Of a DNA stretch of 64,000 nucleotides, positions 54,983-63,704 are shown in pieces (the stretch's first letter is position 1; each line of letters opens with the position of its first letter). The notes beneath the pieces are model-generated. The model was not told the origin of the DNA. It saw only the letters and a list, made by a program, of their open reading frames with translations, and ran no database searches. Source of the stretch: Marinobacterium profundum (GTDB lineage Bacteria > Pseudomonadota > Gammaproteobacteria > Pseudomonadales > Balneatricaceae); assembly GCF_001528745.1 (NCBI RefSeq), contig NZ_BCNS01000083.1:88983-152982 (forward strand). Reading direction: 5' to 3'. Made by a program: the position numbers and the translations under genes.

Positions 54983-56173
54983 ATGACTATGCACAGCCTG
55001 TCGCTCAACGGAGAATTCATCCACTACCAGCTGGACGGTCCATCGCATTTGCCGCTGCTGGTTTTTTCAAACTCGCTGGGGACCGACCTGCGGGTCTGGG
55101 ATCCTCTGCTGCCCGAACTGAAACAGCAGTTTCGCTTCCTGCGCTACGACAAGCGCGGACACGGCCTGTCGTCCTGCCCGCCGGCCCCCTACCAGCTCGA
55201 TGATCATATCGACGATTTGATCGGTCTGCTGGATGCGCTGGAACTGAGCCAGGTCACGCTCTGCGGCCTGTCGGTCGGCGGTATGATCGCCCAGGGCGTC
55301 GCCGCCAAACGCCCGCAGCTGGTGAAAAATCTCATCCTGTGTGACACCGCCCACAAGATAGGTCCCGCCTCCATCTGGGAAACCCGCATTGAGACGATAC
55401 ATGCGCACGGCCTGGAGTACATTGCCGACGCCGTGATGGAACGCTGGTTTGCCGCCGCCTTCCGCCAGGAAAAAGCCGCCGAAGTCACTCTGTGGAGCAA
55501 CATGATGGTGCGCACGCCGGTGGAAGGCTATATCGGCACCTGTGCCGCCATTCGCGATGCCGACCTGACCGCAAGCTCCGCCGCGCTGACTCAGCCCACG
55601 CTCTGCGTGGTGGGCGACGAAGACGGCGCCACGCCACCCGACCTGGTGCGCTCCACCGCAGAGCTGATTCCAAACGCGCGCTTTGAACTGCTGGCCAATG
55701 CCGGTCACCTGCCCTGTGTTGAACAGCCCAAAGCCCTGGCCGCGCTGATTCGCGACTTCCTCGCCGAGGTAACCGAACCCCTGAGCCGCTACGAGCAGGG
55801 CATGCAGGTACGCCGCTCGGTACTGGGCAATGCCCACGTTGATCGCGCCGAAGCCAACAAGACCGCCTTCGATGAGCCCTTCCAGAGCTTTATCACCGAA
55901 GGCGCCTGGGCTTCAGTCTGGAGCCGACCCACGCTGAGCAAGCGTGATCGCAGTCTGATCACCATTGCCCTGATGGCGGCCCTGGGCCACGACGAAGAGC
56001 TGGCCATGCATATCCGTGCCACCGCCAACACCGGTGCCACCCTGGACGAAGTCCGTGAAACCCTGTTGCACCTGGGCGTCTACGCCGGTGTGCCCGCATC
56101 CAATGTCGCCATTCGCATCGCCAAGGAAACCTACACCGGCATGGGAATCGCTATTAATGGAGGCAAGAACTGA
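54983..56173 (+). CDS. Fusion of 3-oxoadipate enol-lactonase (PcaD) and 4-carboxymuconolactone decarboxylase (PcaC)
   Basis: A 396-residue bifunctional protein (PcaL-type). Residues 1-262 are an alpha/beta hydrolase with nucleophile Ser 97 (GLSVGG), acid Asp 214 (GDEDGATPP) and His 242 (NAGHLP), hydrolysing beta-ketoadipate enol-lactone. Residues 275-390 are the decarboxylase (RRSVLGNAHVDRAEANKTAFDEPF, ITIALMAALGHDEEL, HLGVYAGVP). The fusion runs two consecutive steps. ATG 54989 (MHSLSLNG) has slightly better spacing to AGGG and may be the real start. Confidence 0.92.
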   Translation: MTMHSLSLNGEFIHYQLDGPSHLPLLVFSNSLGTDLRVWDPLLPELKQQFRFLRYDKRGHGLSSCPPAPYQLDDHIDDLIGLLDALELSQVTLCGLSVGGMIAQGVAAKRPQLVKNLILCDTAHKIGPASIWETRIETIHAHGLEYIADAVMERWFAAAFRQEKAAEVTLWSNMMVRTPVEGYIGTCAAIRDADLTASSAALTQPTLCVVGDEDGATPPDLVRSTAELIPNARFELLANAGHLPCVEQPKALAALIRDFLAEVTEPLSRYEQGMQVRRSVLGNAHVDRAEANKTAFDEPFQSFITEGAWASVWSRPTLSKRDRSLITIALMAALGHDEELAMHIRATANTGATLDEVRETLLHLGVYAGVPASNVAIRIAKETYTGMGIAINGGKN

Positions 56174-56174
56174 G

Positions 56175-56873
56175 ATGAGTACTATTACCAAGCGCGACTG
56201 GGCCAGCCATGCGGCCTATATCAGCCCCGAATACAAATCCACCCTGCTGCGCGGCGTATCGCAAAGCCTGGTAGACATAGATCCCGAACTGTCCGAGCTG
56301 ACCGGCCCCGCCTACGGCGCCGAAGTGCTGGGACCGCTTGACCATGACCTGACCAAAAACGGCCAGGTGAACGGCGAGCCCCAGGGCGAGCGCATTGTGG
56401 TCACCGGCCGCGTGCTGGACGAAAATGGCAACCCGGTCGCCAACACTCTGGTAGAAGTCTGGCAGGCTAACGCCGCCGGCCGCTACGTGCACAAGGCCGA
56501 TCAGCACGATGCGCCGCTGGACCCGAACTTCCTGGGTTCCGGCCGCTGTCTGACCGACGCAAACGGTTGCTATCGCTTTTACACCATCAAGCCCGGTGCC
56601 TATCCCTGGGGCAACCACAGCAACGCCTGGCGCCCGAACCATATTCACTTTTCCCTGTTCGGGCCCTCCATTGCCAGCCGTCTGGTGACCCAGATGTATT
56701 TCCCCGGTGACCCGTTGCTGGCGCTGGACCCTATCTATGCATCGGTGCCGGCCGGTGCCCGCGAGCGCATGGTGGCGGACTTCTCGATCGATGTGACCGA
56801 AGAAGGCTTTGCCCTGGGATATATCTTCGACATCGTGCTGCGTGGCGTGAATGCCACCCCAATGGAGGACTAA
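56175..56873 (+). CDS. pcaH: Protocatechuate 3,4-dioxygenase beta subunit
   Basis: A 232-residue subunit carrying the Fe(III) site of intradiol protocatechuate dioxygenase: Tyr 104 (GRYVHK), Tyr 143 (GAYPWGNH), His 156 and His 158 (RPNHIHFS). It opens the ring to 3-carboxy-cis,cis-muconate. ATG 56175 begins one base after the pcaDC stop, so translation is probably coupled; the open frame runs further upstream but inside pcaDC. Confidence 0.95.
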   Translation: MSTITKRDWASHAAYISPEYKSTLLRGVSQSLVDIDPELSELTGPAYGAEVLGPLDHDLTKNGQVNGEPQGERIVVTGRVLDENGNPVANTLVEVWQANAAGRYVHKADQHDAPLDPNFLGSGRCLTDANGCYRFYTIKPGAYPWGNHSNAWRPNHIHFSLFGPSIASRLVTQMYFPGDPLLALDPIYASVPAGARERMVADFSIDVTEEGFALGYIFDIVLRGVNATPMED

Positions 56874-56876
56874 TTC

Positions 56877-57476
56877 ATGTCACTGAAGCAGACACCGTCC
56901 CAGACCGTAGGCCCCTACTTTGCCTATGGCCTGACCGCCGAACAGTATCACTACCCCCAGAGCCAGATCGCCAGCGGCGCCATGGCCAGTGACGAGACCC
57001 TGGGCGAGCGCATCCGCATTGTCGGCCAGGTGTTCGATGGCCAGGGCGAGCGCATCAACGATGCCATGATCGAACTCTGGCAGGCCAATGCCGCCGGGCG
57101 TTTTGATCACCCCAACGATGCCCGCCAGTCCCGCCCGCTGGACCCGAACTTCAAGGGTTTTGGCCGCGTCGGCACCGGCACCACGGCGGATAACAGCTTT
57201 CGCTTTGACACCATCAAGCCCGGTGCCGTGCAAGACGGCCGGGCACCGTATATCTCGGTGATCCTGTTTATGCGCGGCCTGCCGAATCATGCTTACACCC
57301 GGCTGTATTTCAGCGACGAGGCCAGCCTCAACGCCGAAGACCCGGCACTGAACAAGGTAGATAGCGCCCGTCGCGACACCCTGATCGCCACGCGCCATGA
57401 AACGTCCACCGGCGTGGAATACCGTTTCGACATCCATATGCAGGGCCCGCACGAAACCGTGTTCTTTAATTTCTAA
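56877..57476 (+). CDS. pcaG: Protocatechuate 3,4-dioxygenase alpha subunit
   Basis: A 199-residue partner of PcaH, sharing the same fold (TPSQTVGPYFAYGL, MIELWQANAAGRF, IKPGAVQDGRAPYISVILFMRGLPNHAYTRLYF) but without the iron ligand set, as expected for the alpha chain. It starts three bases after the pcaH stop. Confidence 0.95.
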   Translation: MSLKQTPSQTVGPYFAYGLTAEQYHYPQSQIASGAMASDETLGERIRIVGQVFDGQGERINDAMIELWQANAAGRFDHPNDARQSRPLDPNFKGFGRVGTGTTADNSFRFDTIKPGAVQDGRAPYISVILFMRGLPNHAYTRLYFSDEASLNAEDPALNKVDSARRDTLIATRHETSTGVEYRFDIHMQGPHETVFFNF

Positions 57477-57489
57477 CAAGGATAAAGCC

Positions 57490-58320
57490 ATGACTCGCCC
57501 CTGTATTATCAGCGTTGCCATCACCGGCTCCCTGCCACAGAAAGCCAATAATCCTGCGGTGCCCATCACCCCGGCCGAGCAGATAGAGTCGACCCACGAA
57601 GCCTTCGAGGCCGGTGCGACCCTGGTACACCTGCACGTGCGCAATGAAGATGGCAGCACTTCGTCTGATCCGGCACGCTTCGCCGAGGTACAGGACGGCA
57701 TCCGCAAGCACTGCCCCGGCATGATCATTCAGTTTTCCACCGGCGGGCGCAGCGGCCAGGGCGACGAGCGTGGCGGCATGCTGCACCTCAAGCCCGATAT
57801 GGCATCCCTGGCCACAGGTTCGGTCAACTTCGGTTCCATCGTCTATGCCAACTCGCCGGCGCTGATCGATGATCTGGCCGAGCGCATGCTGAAGTACGAT
57901 ATCAAACCCGAGATCGAAGCCTTCGACCTGTCGATGGTGTTCAACACCGCCAAACTGGTGGAGCGCGGCCTGATCAAGGCACCGGTACATCTGCAGTTCG
58001 TGACCTCGATTCCGAACGCCATTCCGGCCAACCGCGAAGTGCTGGAGTTCATGATCAAGCAGTACGAAAAGGTCTGCCCCGGCGGCACCTGGACGGCCGC
58101 CGGTATCGGCAAGCATCAGCTCGAACTCAACAAATGGGCACTGGAGCTGGGCGGCCACGTGCGCACGGGGCTGGAAGACAATGTGCGCTTTGACAAGAAC
58201 ACCCTGGCCAAGAGCAACGCCCAGCTGGTGGAGCGTCTGGCCGGCATGGTGGTCGATCATGGTCGCACCGTCGCCACGCCCGCTGAGGCCCGCGCCCTGC
58301 TAAGCCTGCCTGCGGCCTGA
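57490..58320 (+). CDS. BKACE-family beta-keto acid cleavage enzyme (DUF849)
   Basis: A 276-residue TIM-barrel enzyme. The family reaction is beta-keto acid plus acetyl-CoA giving acetoacetate plus the shortened acyl-CoA. Zinc ligands His 47 and His 49 (VHLHVRN) and Glu 229 are present, with Ser 83 (QFSTGG) and Asp 230 (GLEDNVRF), so it should be active. Its place between pcaG and pcaI points to beta-ketoadipate, which would give acetoacetate and succinyl-CoA and bypass PcaIJ-PcaF. AAGGAT lies upstream of ATG 57490. The open frame extends upstream into pcaG but this start is clear. Confidence 0.9.
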   Translation: MTRPCIISVAITGSLPQKANNPAVPITPAEQIESTHEAFEAGATLVHLHVRNEDGSTSSDPARFAEVQDGIRKHCPGMIIQFSTGGRSGQGDERGGMLHLKPDMASLATGSVNFGSIVYANSPALIDDLAERMLKYDIKPEIEAFDLSMVFNTAKLVERGLIKAPVHLQFVTSIPNAIPANREVLEFMIKQYEKVCPGGTWTAAGIGKHQLELNKWALELGGHVRTGLEDNVRFDKNTLAKSNAQLVERLAGMVVDHGRTVATPAEARALLSLPAA

Positions 58321-58356
58321 TAGCCCCTCAAAAAATATAGTTTTAACTGCACCGAA

Positions 58357-58377
58357 AGCGGGGCTGCGCGCCCCGCT
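58357..58377 (+). other. GC-rich hairpin between the BKACE gene and pcaI
   Basis: AGCGGGG and CCCCGCT pair around CTGCGCG. No T-run follows, so it is more likely an mRNA processing or stability element that separates expression of the two halves of the operon than a full terminator. Confidence 0.5.
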
Positions 58378-58414
58378 GCCAACACGGCTGCATTCGTTTT
58401 CCGAGGATCCTTGC

Positions 58415-59272
58415 ATGACCCTGTTTGTATCGTTAAAAGAAGCGATCGCCGCCAACGTCTTTGACGGCGACGTGGTTGCACTGGAAGGCTTTACCCACCT
58501 GATTCCCTACGCTGCCGGACACGAGATTATCCGCCAGCAGCGCAAGGACCTAACCCTGATCCGCATGACGCCGGACCTGATCTACGATCAGCTGATCGGC
58601 ATGGGCTGTGTCAAAAAGATGATCTTCTCCTGGGGCGGTAACCCCGGCGTCGGCTCCCTGCGTCGCTTCCGTGATGCCTACGAAAAGAGCTGGCCCCACA
58701 AGCTCGAGATCGAGGAACACAGCCACGCCGCCATGGCCAACGCCTATGAAGCGGGCGCTGCGGGCCTGCCGTGTGCGGTCTTTCGCGGCTACCTGGGCGC
58801 AGGTCTCGCCGAGGTGAACCCCAATATTCGCTTTATCGAATGCCCCTTCACCGGCGAGCGCCTCGCTTCGGTCCCCTCCATCCGCCCGGATGTCACCGTC
58901 ATTCATGCCCAGAAGGCTAACCGCAAAGGTGATGTTCTGATCGAAGGTATCGTCGGTGTACAGAAGGAAGCGGTGCTGGCCGCGAAACGCGCCATCGTTA
59001 CTGTGGAAGAAATCGTCGATAACTTCGATGACGTCCATCCCAATGCCTGCGTATTACCGAACTGGACACTGAAAGCCGTGGTGCAGGTACCGGGAGGCGC
59101 CCACCCGTCCTATGCCAAGGGTTACTACGAGCGCGACAACGCCTTCTACAAGGCCTGGGACCCGATCGCCAGCGAACGCGAAGGCTTCCAGGCCTGGATG
59201 CAGGAAAACGTACTGAACGCAGGTCCTGAAGTTTTCGCCAGCCGCGTTGCCTTTACCCAGGCCCAGAAGTAA
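58415..59272 (+). CDS. pcaI: 3-oxoadipate CoA-transferase subunit A
   Basis: A 285-residue family I CoA-transferase alpha subunit that, with PcaJ, moves CoA from succinyl-CoA to beta-ketoadipate. GDVVALEGFTHLIPYAAGHE near residue 20 and the CFRGYLGAGLAEVNPN-type region near 130 mark the family. This longer form (about 285 residues) differs from the 230-residue PcaI of Pseudomonas putida and resembles the GctA/CatI-like type. Confidence 0.9.
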   Translation: MTLFVSLKEAIAANVFDGDVVALEGFTHLIPYAAGHEIIRQQRKDLTLIRMTPDLIYDQLIGMGCVKKMIFSWGGNPGVGSLRRFRDAYEKSWPHKLEIEEHSHAAMANAYEAGAAGLPCAVFRGYLGAGLAEVNPNIRFIECPFTGERLASVPSIRPDVTVIHAQKANRKGDVLIEGIVGVQKEAVLAAKRAIVTVEEIVDNFDDVHPNACVLPNWTLKAVVQVPGGAHPSYAKGYYERDNAFYKAWDPIASEREGFQAWMQENVLNAGPEVFASRVAFTQAQK

Positions 59273-59285
59273 CAGGAGCCACCAG

Positions 59286-60056
59286 ATGAATTACACAGCG
59301 ACCGAAATGATGACCGTGGCCGCGGCCCGCGCCATCCGCAACGACGATGTCTGCTTCGTCGGTATTGGCATGCCGTCCGCAGCCTGCAACCTGGCCCGCC
59401 TGACCCATGCCCCCGACGTCACCCTGATCTACGAATCCGGCACCATCGGCACCAAGCCCGATGTACTGCCGCTGTCCATCGGCGACGGCGAACTCTGCGA
59501 TACCGCCGTCACCACAGTGGCGGTACCGGAAATGTTCCGCTACTGGCTGCAGGGCGGACGCATCTCCGTCGGCTTCCTGGGCGCCGCCCAGCTCGACAAG
59601 TTCGGCAACCTCAACACCACCGTGGTCGGCGGTGACTACAACAATCCGAAAGTCCGCCTGCCAGGCGGTGGCGGTGCCCCCGAGATTGCGACCTCCTGCG
59701 GCGAGATATTTATCGTCATGAAGCAGTCGTCCCGCGGCTTTGTGGATAACATCGATTTCATGACCTCTCTGGGCCATGGCAAGACCGGCACCGAACGTGA
59801 AGCCCTTGGCATCAAGACCCGGGGCCCTAGCCGCCTGACCACGGATCTGTGCATCATGGAAACGGACCCCGAATCCAAGGAGTTCATCGTCACTTCCATT
59901 CACCCGGGTGTGACCCGCAAGCAGATTGCAGAAAATACCGGCTGGGCCATTCGCTTCGCCGACCAGGTGGTCGAGACACCGGCGCCCAATGATACTGAGC
60001 TCGCAGCCCTGCGTGCCCTGAACGAACGCACCGCCCGCGCCCACGCAGGCCAATAG
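59286..60056 (+). CDS. pcaJ: 3-oxoadipate CoA-transferase subunit B
   Basis: A 256-residue beta subunit; YESGTIG contains the catalytic Glu of the family, and GAAQLDKFGNLN and PGGGGAPEIAT are conserved. ATG 59286 is preceded by ACAGGAGC, 13 bases after pcaI. It pairs with PcaI. Confidence 0.92.
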   Translation: MNYTATEMMTVAAARAIRNDDVCFVGIGMPSAACNLARLTHAPDVTLIYESGTIGTKPDVLPLSIGDGELCDTAVTTVAVPEMFRYWLQGGRISVGFLGAAQLDKFGNLNTTVVGGDYNNPKVRLPGGGGAPEIATSCGEIFIVMKQSSRGFVDNIDFMTSLGHGKTGTEREALGIKTRGPSRLTTDLCIMETDPESKEFIVTSIHPGVTRKQIAENTGWAIRFADQVVETPAPNDTELAALRALNERTARAHAGQ

Positions 60057-60065
60057 GAGATAGAC

Positions 60066-61271
60066 ATGACCGTTGCCTATATCTGCGACTATGTGCGCAC
60101 CCCCATTGGCCGCTTTGGTGGCGCCCTGGCCACGGTACGCCCGGATGATCTGGGCGCCGTGCCGCTCAAAGCCTTGCTGGAGCGCAATCCGCAGCTGGAT
60201 CCGAGTGCCATCGATGACGTCATCTTCGGCTGTGCCAACCAGGCCGGTGAAGACAACCGCAACGTGGCGCGCATGTCGCTGCTGCTGGCCGGCTACCCGA
60301 CCGCTGTGACCGGCACCACCATCAACCGCCTCTGTGGTTCGGGCATGGATGCCATCCTGATGGCAGCCCGCGCCATCAAGGCCGGTGAAGCCGATCTGAT
60401 GATTGCCGGTGGCACCGAAAGCATGACCCGCGCCCCCTTCGTGATGCCCAAGGCCAGCAGTGCTTTCTCGCGTACTAACGAAGTGCACGACACCACCATC
60501 GGCTGGCGCTTCGTCAATCCGAAGATGAAGGCCGAATACGGCGTTGATTCGATGCCGGAAACCGGCGAGAACGTGGCAGAGCAGTTCGGCATCAGCCGTG
60601 CCGACCAGGACGCCTTTGCGCTGCGCTCGCAGCAGCGCGCCGCCAAAGCTCAGGCCGCCGGCATCTTTGCCGAAGAAATCGTGCCGGTGAGCATCCCACA
60701 ACGTAAAAAGGACCCGATCCTGTTCGCCCAGGATGAACACCCCCGTGCCGATACCACGGCCGAAATTCTGGCAAAGCTCGGCACCCCCTTTCGCACCAAC
60801 GGCAGCGTTACCGCTGGCAATGCTTCGGGCGTCAACGACGGTGCTGCGGCACTGATCATTGCTTCTGAAGAGGCGGTGAAAAAATATGGCCTGACACCTA
60901 TCGCCAAGATACTCGGCGGCGCGACGGCCGGCGTTGAGCCGCGTATCATGGGCTTTGGCCCGGCGCCTGCGAGCCAGAAACTGTGCCAGAAACTGGGCAT
61001 GAGCATTGATCAGTTCGATGTGATCGAACTGAACGAAGCCTTCGCCTCCCAGGCACTAGCAACATTGCGCGACCTGGGCTTGCCGGACGACGCCGAACAG
61101 GTGAACCCCAACGGCGGCGCCATCGCCCTGGGTCATCCGCTGGGCGCCTCGGGCGCACGCATCACCGGCACCGCAGCGCTGGAACTGAAACGCCGTGGCA
61201 AGCGCTATGCGCTGGCTACCATGTGCATCGGTGTCGGCCAGGGGATCGCCATAGCATTGGAAGCCGTCTGA
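60066..61271 (+). CDS. pcaF: 3-oxoadipyl-CoA thiolase
   Basis: A 401-residue thiolase that splits beta-ketoadipyl-CoA into succinyl-CoA and acetyl-CoA. Nucleophile Cys 90 ([11 protein letters not shown]), catalytic His in [17 protein letters not shown] and second Cys in [16 protein letters not shown] precedes the ATG, nine bases after pcaJ. The length is typical of PcaF. Confidence 0.95.
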   Translation: MTVAYICDYVRTPIGRFGGALATVRPDDLGAVPLKALLERNPQLDPSAIDDVIFGCANQAGEDNRNVARMSLLLAGYPTAVTGTTINRLCGSGMDAILMAARAIKAGEADLMIAGGTESMTRAPFVMPKASSAFSRTNEVHDTTIGWRFVNPKMKAEYGVDSMPETGENVAEQFGISRADQDAFALRSQQRAAKAQAAGIFAEEIVPVSIPQRKKDPILFAQDEHPRADTTAEILAKLGTPFRTNGSVTAGNASGVNDGAAALIIASEEAVKKYGLTPIAKILGGATAGVEPRIMGFGPAPASQKLCQKLGMSIDQFDVIELNEAFASQALATLRDLGLPDDAEQVNPNGGAIALGHPLGASGARITGTAALELKRRGKRYALATMCIGVGQGIAIALEAV

Positions 61272-61392
61272 CCGAACAACCGGGTAGCTGGCGGCAGGAG
61301 GTCGTCGGTGTGCGAACAGGAGATCCGCACCCACCCGGGTTTCGTTACACTCAGGCTAACCCCCAATTCCTTTTACATCGGCGACAGGCATC

Positions 61393-62724
61393 ATGATTCA
61401 GGTATCCCCCTTCGACTCCGGCCTCTATCAGACCCTGCTGTCCGACACCGAGGCCGGGCTCTGGCTCAATGACCAGGCCCAGCTTAGCGCCATGCTCAAG
61501 GTCGAGGGGGAGCTGGCCATGGCCCAGGCCGAAGCCGGCCTGATACCCGCAGACGCCGCCGCCGCCATTGCCGCGGCGGCGGCGTCCCTTATTCCAGACC
61601 CTGCCAGCCTGGCCGCAGGCACGGCGTCTGCCGGTGTGCCGGTGCCGGCCCTGGTGAAGGCGCTGAAAGATGTCCTGCCGGCCGAACAGGCACGCTGGGT
61701 ACACTTTGGTGCCACCAGCCAGGATATTGTCGATACCGCGCTGATTCTGAACTGCCGCGAACTGATCGCATTGCATGAAAGCCGCATCAGGGCGCTGATC
61801 AGTGTCCTGGCGGACCTGGCCGAGACGCACCGCAACAGCCTGATTGCCGGACGCACCCGCACCCAGCAGGCCGTGCCCATGAGCTTCGGTTTCAAGGTAG
61901 CACAGTGGCTATCACCCTTGCTGCGCCAGCTTGAGCGCCTTGAAGAACTGAAACCCCGCGTGTTGAAAACCCAGCTCGGCGGCGCCGTGGGCACCCTGGC
62001 CGCCATGGGCGACAAGGCCGATCTGAGTGGCCAGATCCTGGCCCGCAGGCTGGATCTGGCCTGTGGCAGCAACTGGCATACCCAGCGCGATGCCCTGGTG
62101 GAGCTGTCTGGCTGGCTCGGTCTGACCACCGGCGCGCTGGGCAAGATCGCCCAGGACTGGCTGCTGCTGTCCCAGACGGAGGTTGGCGAAATCCGCTTCA
62201 GCAATGGCGGTGGTTCCTCCACCATGCCGCAGAAATGCAATCCGGTGAACGCCGAGATTATCCTTGCCATGGCCCGCCAGAACGCAGGTCTGGTCGGCCA
62301 GATGCACCAGGCCATGCTGCACGAGCACGAGCGCAGTGGCAGCAGCTGGGCACAGGAGTGGCTGGTACTGCCACAGCAGCTGATGGCCACCGCCGTGGCG
62401 CTGCGCCACGGCCTTGAAGCACTGCAGTTTATCGAGATCAATGCCCCGCGCATGCTTGAGAACCTGGGCGCCTTTAACGGCGTCATCTACGCCGAAGCCG
62501 CCACCTTCGAGCTGGCCCGCAGCATGCCCCGCGACCAGGCAGCACAGCTGCTCAAGGATGCCTGCCAGCAGGCTATCGCGGGCGATGAGCATTTGTTCGA
62601 GATAGTGGCACGCCTCAGCGGTATGCAGCTCAATGTTGCCCAGATGCAGCAACGCCTGCTGGGCGACGGCGCTACCGGCGTCTGGCTCGATACCCTGTTG
62701 CAACAGGCGCATGCCCTGCGCTGA
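61393..62724 (+). CDS. pcaB: 3-carboxy-cis,cis-muconate cycloisomerase
   Basis: A 443-residue fumarase/argininosuccinate lyase superfamily enzyme converting 3-carboxy-cis,cis-muconate to 4-carboxymuconolactone. The superfamily signature GSSTMPQKCNP is near residue 275, with VHFGATSQDIVDTA near 100. It completes the pathway between PcaHG and the PcaDC fusion. It stands 121 bases after pcaF. Confidence 0.94.
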   Translation: MIQVSPFDSGLYQTLLSDTEAGLWLNDQAQLSAMLKVEGELAMAQAEAGLIPADAAAAIAAAAASLIPDPASLAAGTASAGVPVPALVKALKDVLPAEQARWVHFGATSQDIVDTALILNCRELIALHESRIRALISVLADLAETHRNSLIAGRTRTQQAVPMSFGFKVAQWLSPLLRQLERLEELKPRVLKTQLGGAVGTLAAMGDKADLSGQILARRLDLACGSNWHTQRDALVELSGWLGLTTGALGKIAQDWLLLSQTEVGEIRFSNGGGSSTMPQKCNPVNAEIILAMARQNAGLVGQMHQAMLHEHERSGSSWAQEWLVLPQQLMATAVALRHGLEALQFIEINAPRMLENLGAFNGVIYAEAATFELARSMPRDQAAQLLKDACQQAIAGDEHLFEIVARLSGMQLNVAQMQQRLLGDGATGVWLDTLLQQAHALR

Positions 62725-62768
62725 TCCCCCAAAAAATCTGCTGATATCCTGTTGCCACGGAGGCACCC

Positions 62769-63704
62769 ATGCTGGCTGTAATGTCCATCACAGCGCCAAT
62801 TTTTATACTTATTGCGCTGGGCTTTGTGGCGGTGCGGACACGGCTGATGCCCAGCGACGCCATCCCTGGCCTCGGCCGCCTGGTGATGTATTTCGCCATG
62901 CCGGTGCTGATTTTCAGCACTATTACCAACATGAAGTTCAGGGAGGTCATAGACCCGACCTATATGCTGGTGTACGGCCTGGGGTCTGCACTGGCACTGG
63001 CTGCAGGTATTGGGCTGAGTAAATGGCTGTTCCGCGATTCCATTGCCGCCGGCGGCGTAAAAGGGATAGGCATGGCGCTGTCCAACAGTGCCTTCTTTGG
63101 CTATCCGGTACTGCTGCAGGTATTTGACGATCCGCCCACCAATGCCTTCGCCATGGGCCTGATGATCGAAAACATGCTGATTTTTCCGCTGGCGCTGGTG
63201 CTGATTGAATACGGTGTGGGGCGCCAGAACGGTACGACCCTGGCGAGCGCCTGGAAGTCGGTGCTGGTGCGGGTCATGAAAAACCCGCTGATCATCGCCA
63301 TAGTCGCAGGCATTGTGGCCTCGGCCATCGAACTGCAGTTGCCGGCAGTGGTCAATCAGAGCCTTGGCATGCTCGCCGGCGTTGCCGCTCCGGTGGCACT
63401 CTTTGTGGTCGGCGGCTCTCTGGTCAACAGTTCGCTGCGCGGCAGTGTGTCGGAAATCAGCCTGGTGGTGGTGGGCAAGCTGGCGCTACACCCGCTGATG
63501 ATGGTGCTGCTGATCTGGCTGCTACCGGATTTCGATCCGCGTCTGCAACTGGCGGCGGTACTGATGGCCGCCATGCCGATGATGAGCATCTACCCTATCA
63601 TCGGCGGCAATTATGGCTATCGCAGCCTCTGCGCCAGCATACTGCTGGTGACGACAGTGCTGTCCTTCGCCACCATCACCCTGACGCTCAAGCTGTTGCT
63701 CTAA
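62769..63704 (+). CDS. AEC-family (auxin efflux carrier type) permease
   Basis: A 311-residue membrane protein with about ten hydrophobic segments in two five-helix halves, as in bacterial AEC transporters that move dicarboxylates such as malonate or malate. NSAFFGYPVLLQVF and the C-terminal MPMMSIYPIIGGNYG are family features. GGAGG lies seven bases before ATG 62769, 44 bases after pcaB, so it is probably the last gene of the pca transcript. It could import protocatechuate or export a pathway acid; not determined. Confidence 0.87.
   Translation: MLAVMSITAPIFILIALGFVAVRTRLMPSDAIPGLGRLVMYFAMPVLIFSTITNMKFREVIDPTYMLVYGLGSALALAAGIGLSKWLFRDSIAAGGVKGIGMALSNSAFFGYPVLLQVFDDPPTNAFAMGLMIENMLIFPLALVLIEYGVGRQNGTTLASAWKSVLVRVMKNPLIIAIVAGIVASAIELQLPAVVNQSLGMLAGVAAPVALFVVGGSLVNSSLRGSVSEISLVVVGKLALHPLMMVLLIWLLPDFDPRLQLAAVLMAAMPMMSIYPIIGGNYGYRSLCASILLVTTVLSFATITLTLKLLL

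Noticed and set aside
59253..60740. A 495-codon open frame on the minus strand across pcaJ and pcaF
   Set aside because: It spans two well-identified sense genes and translates to Gly/Ala/His-rich sequence with no domain.
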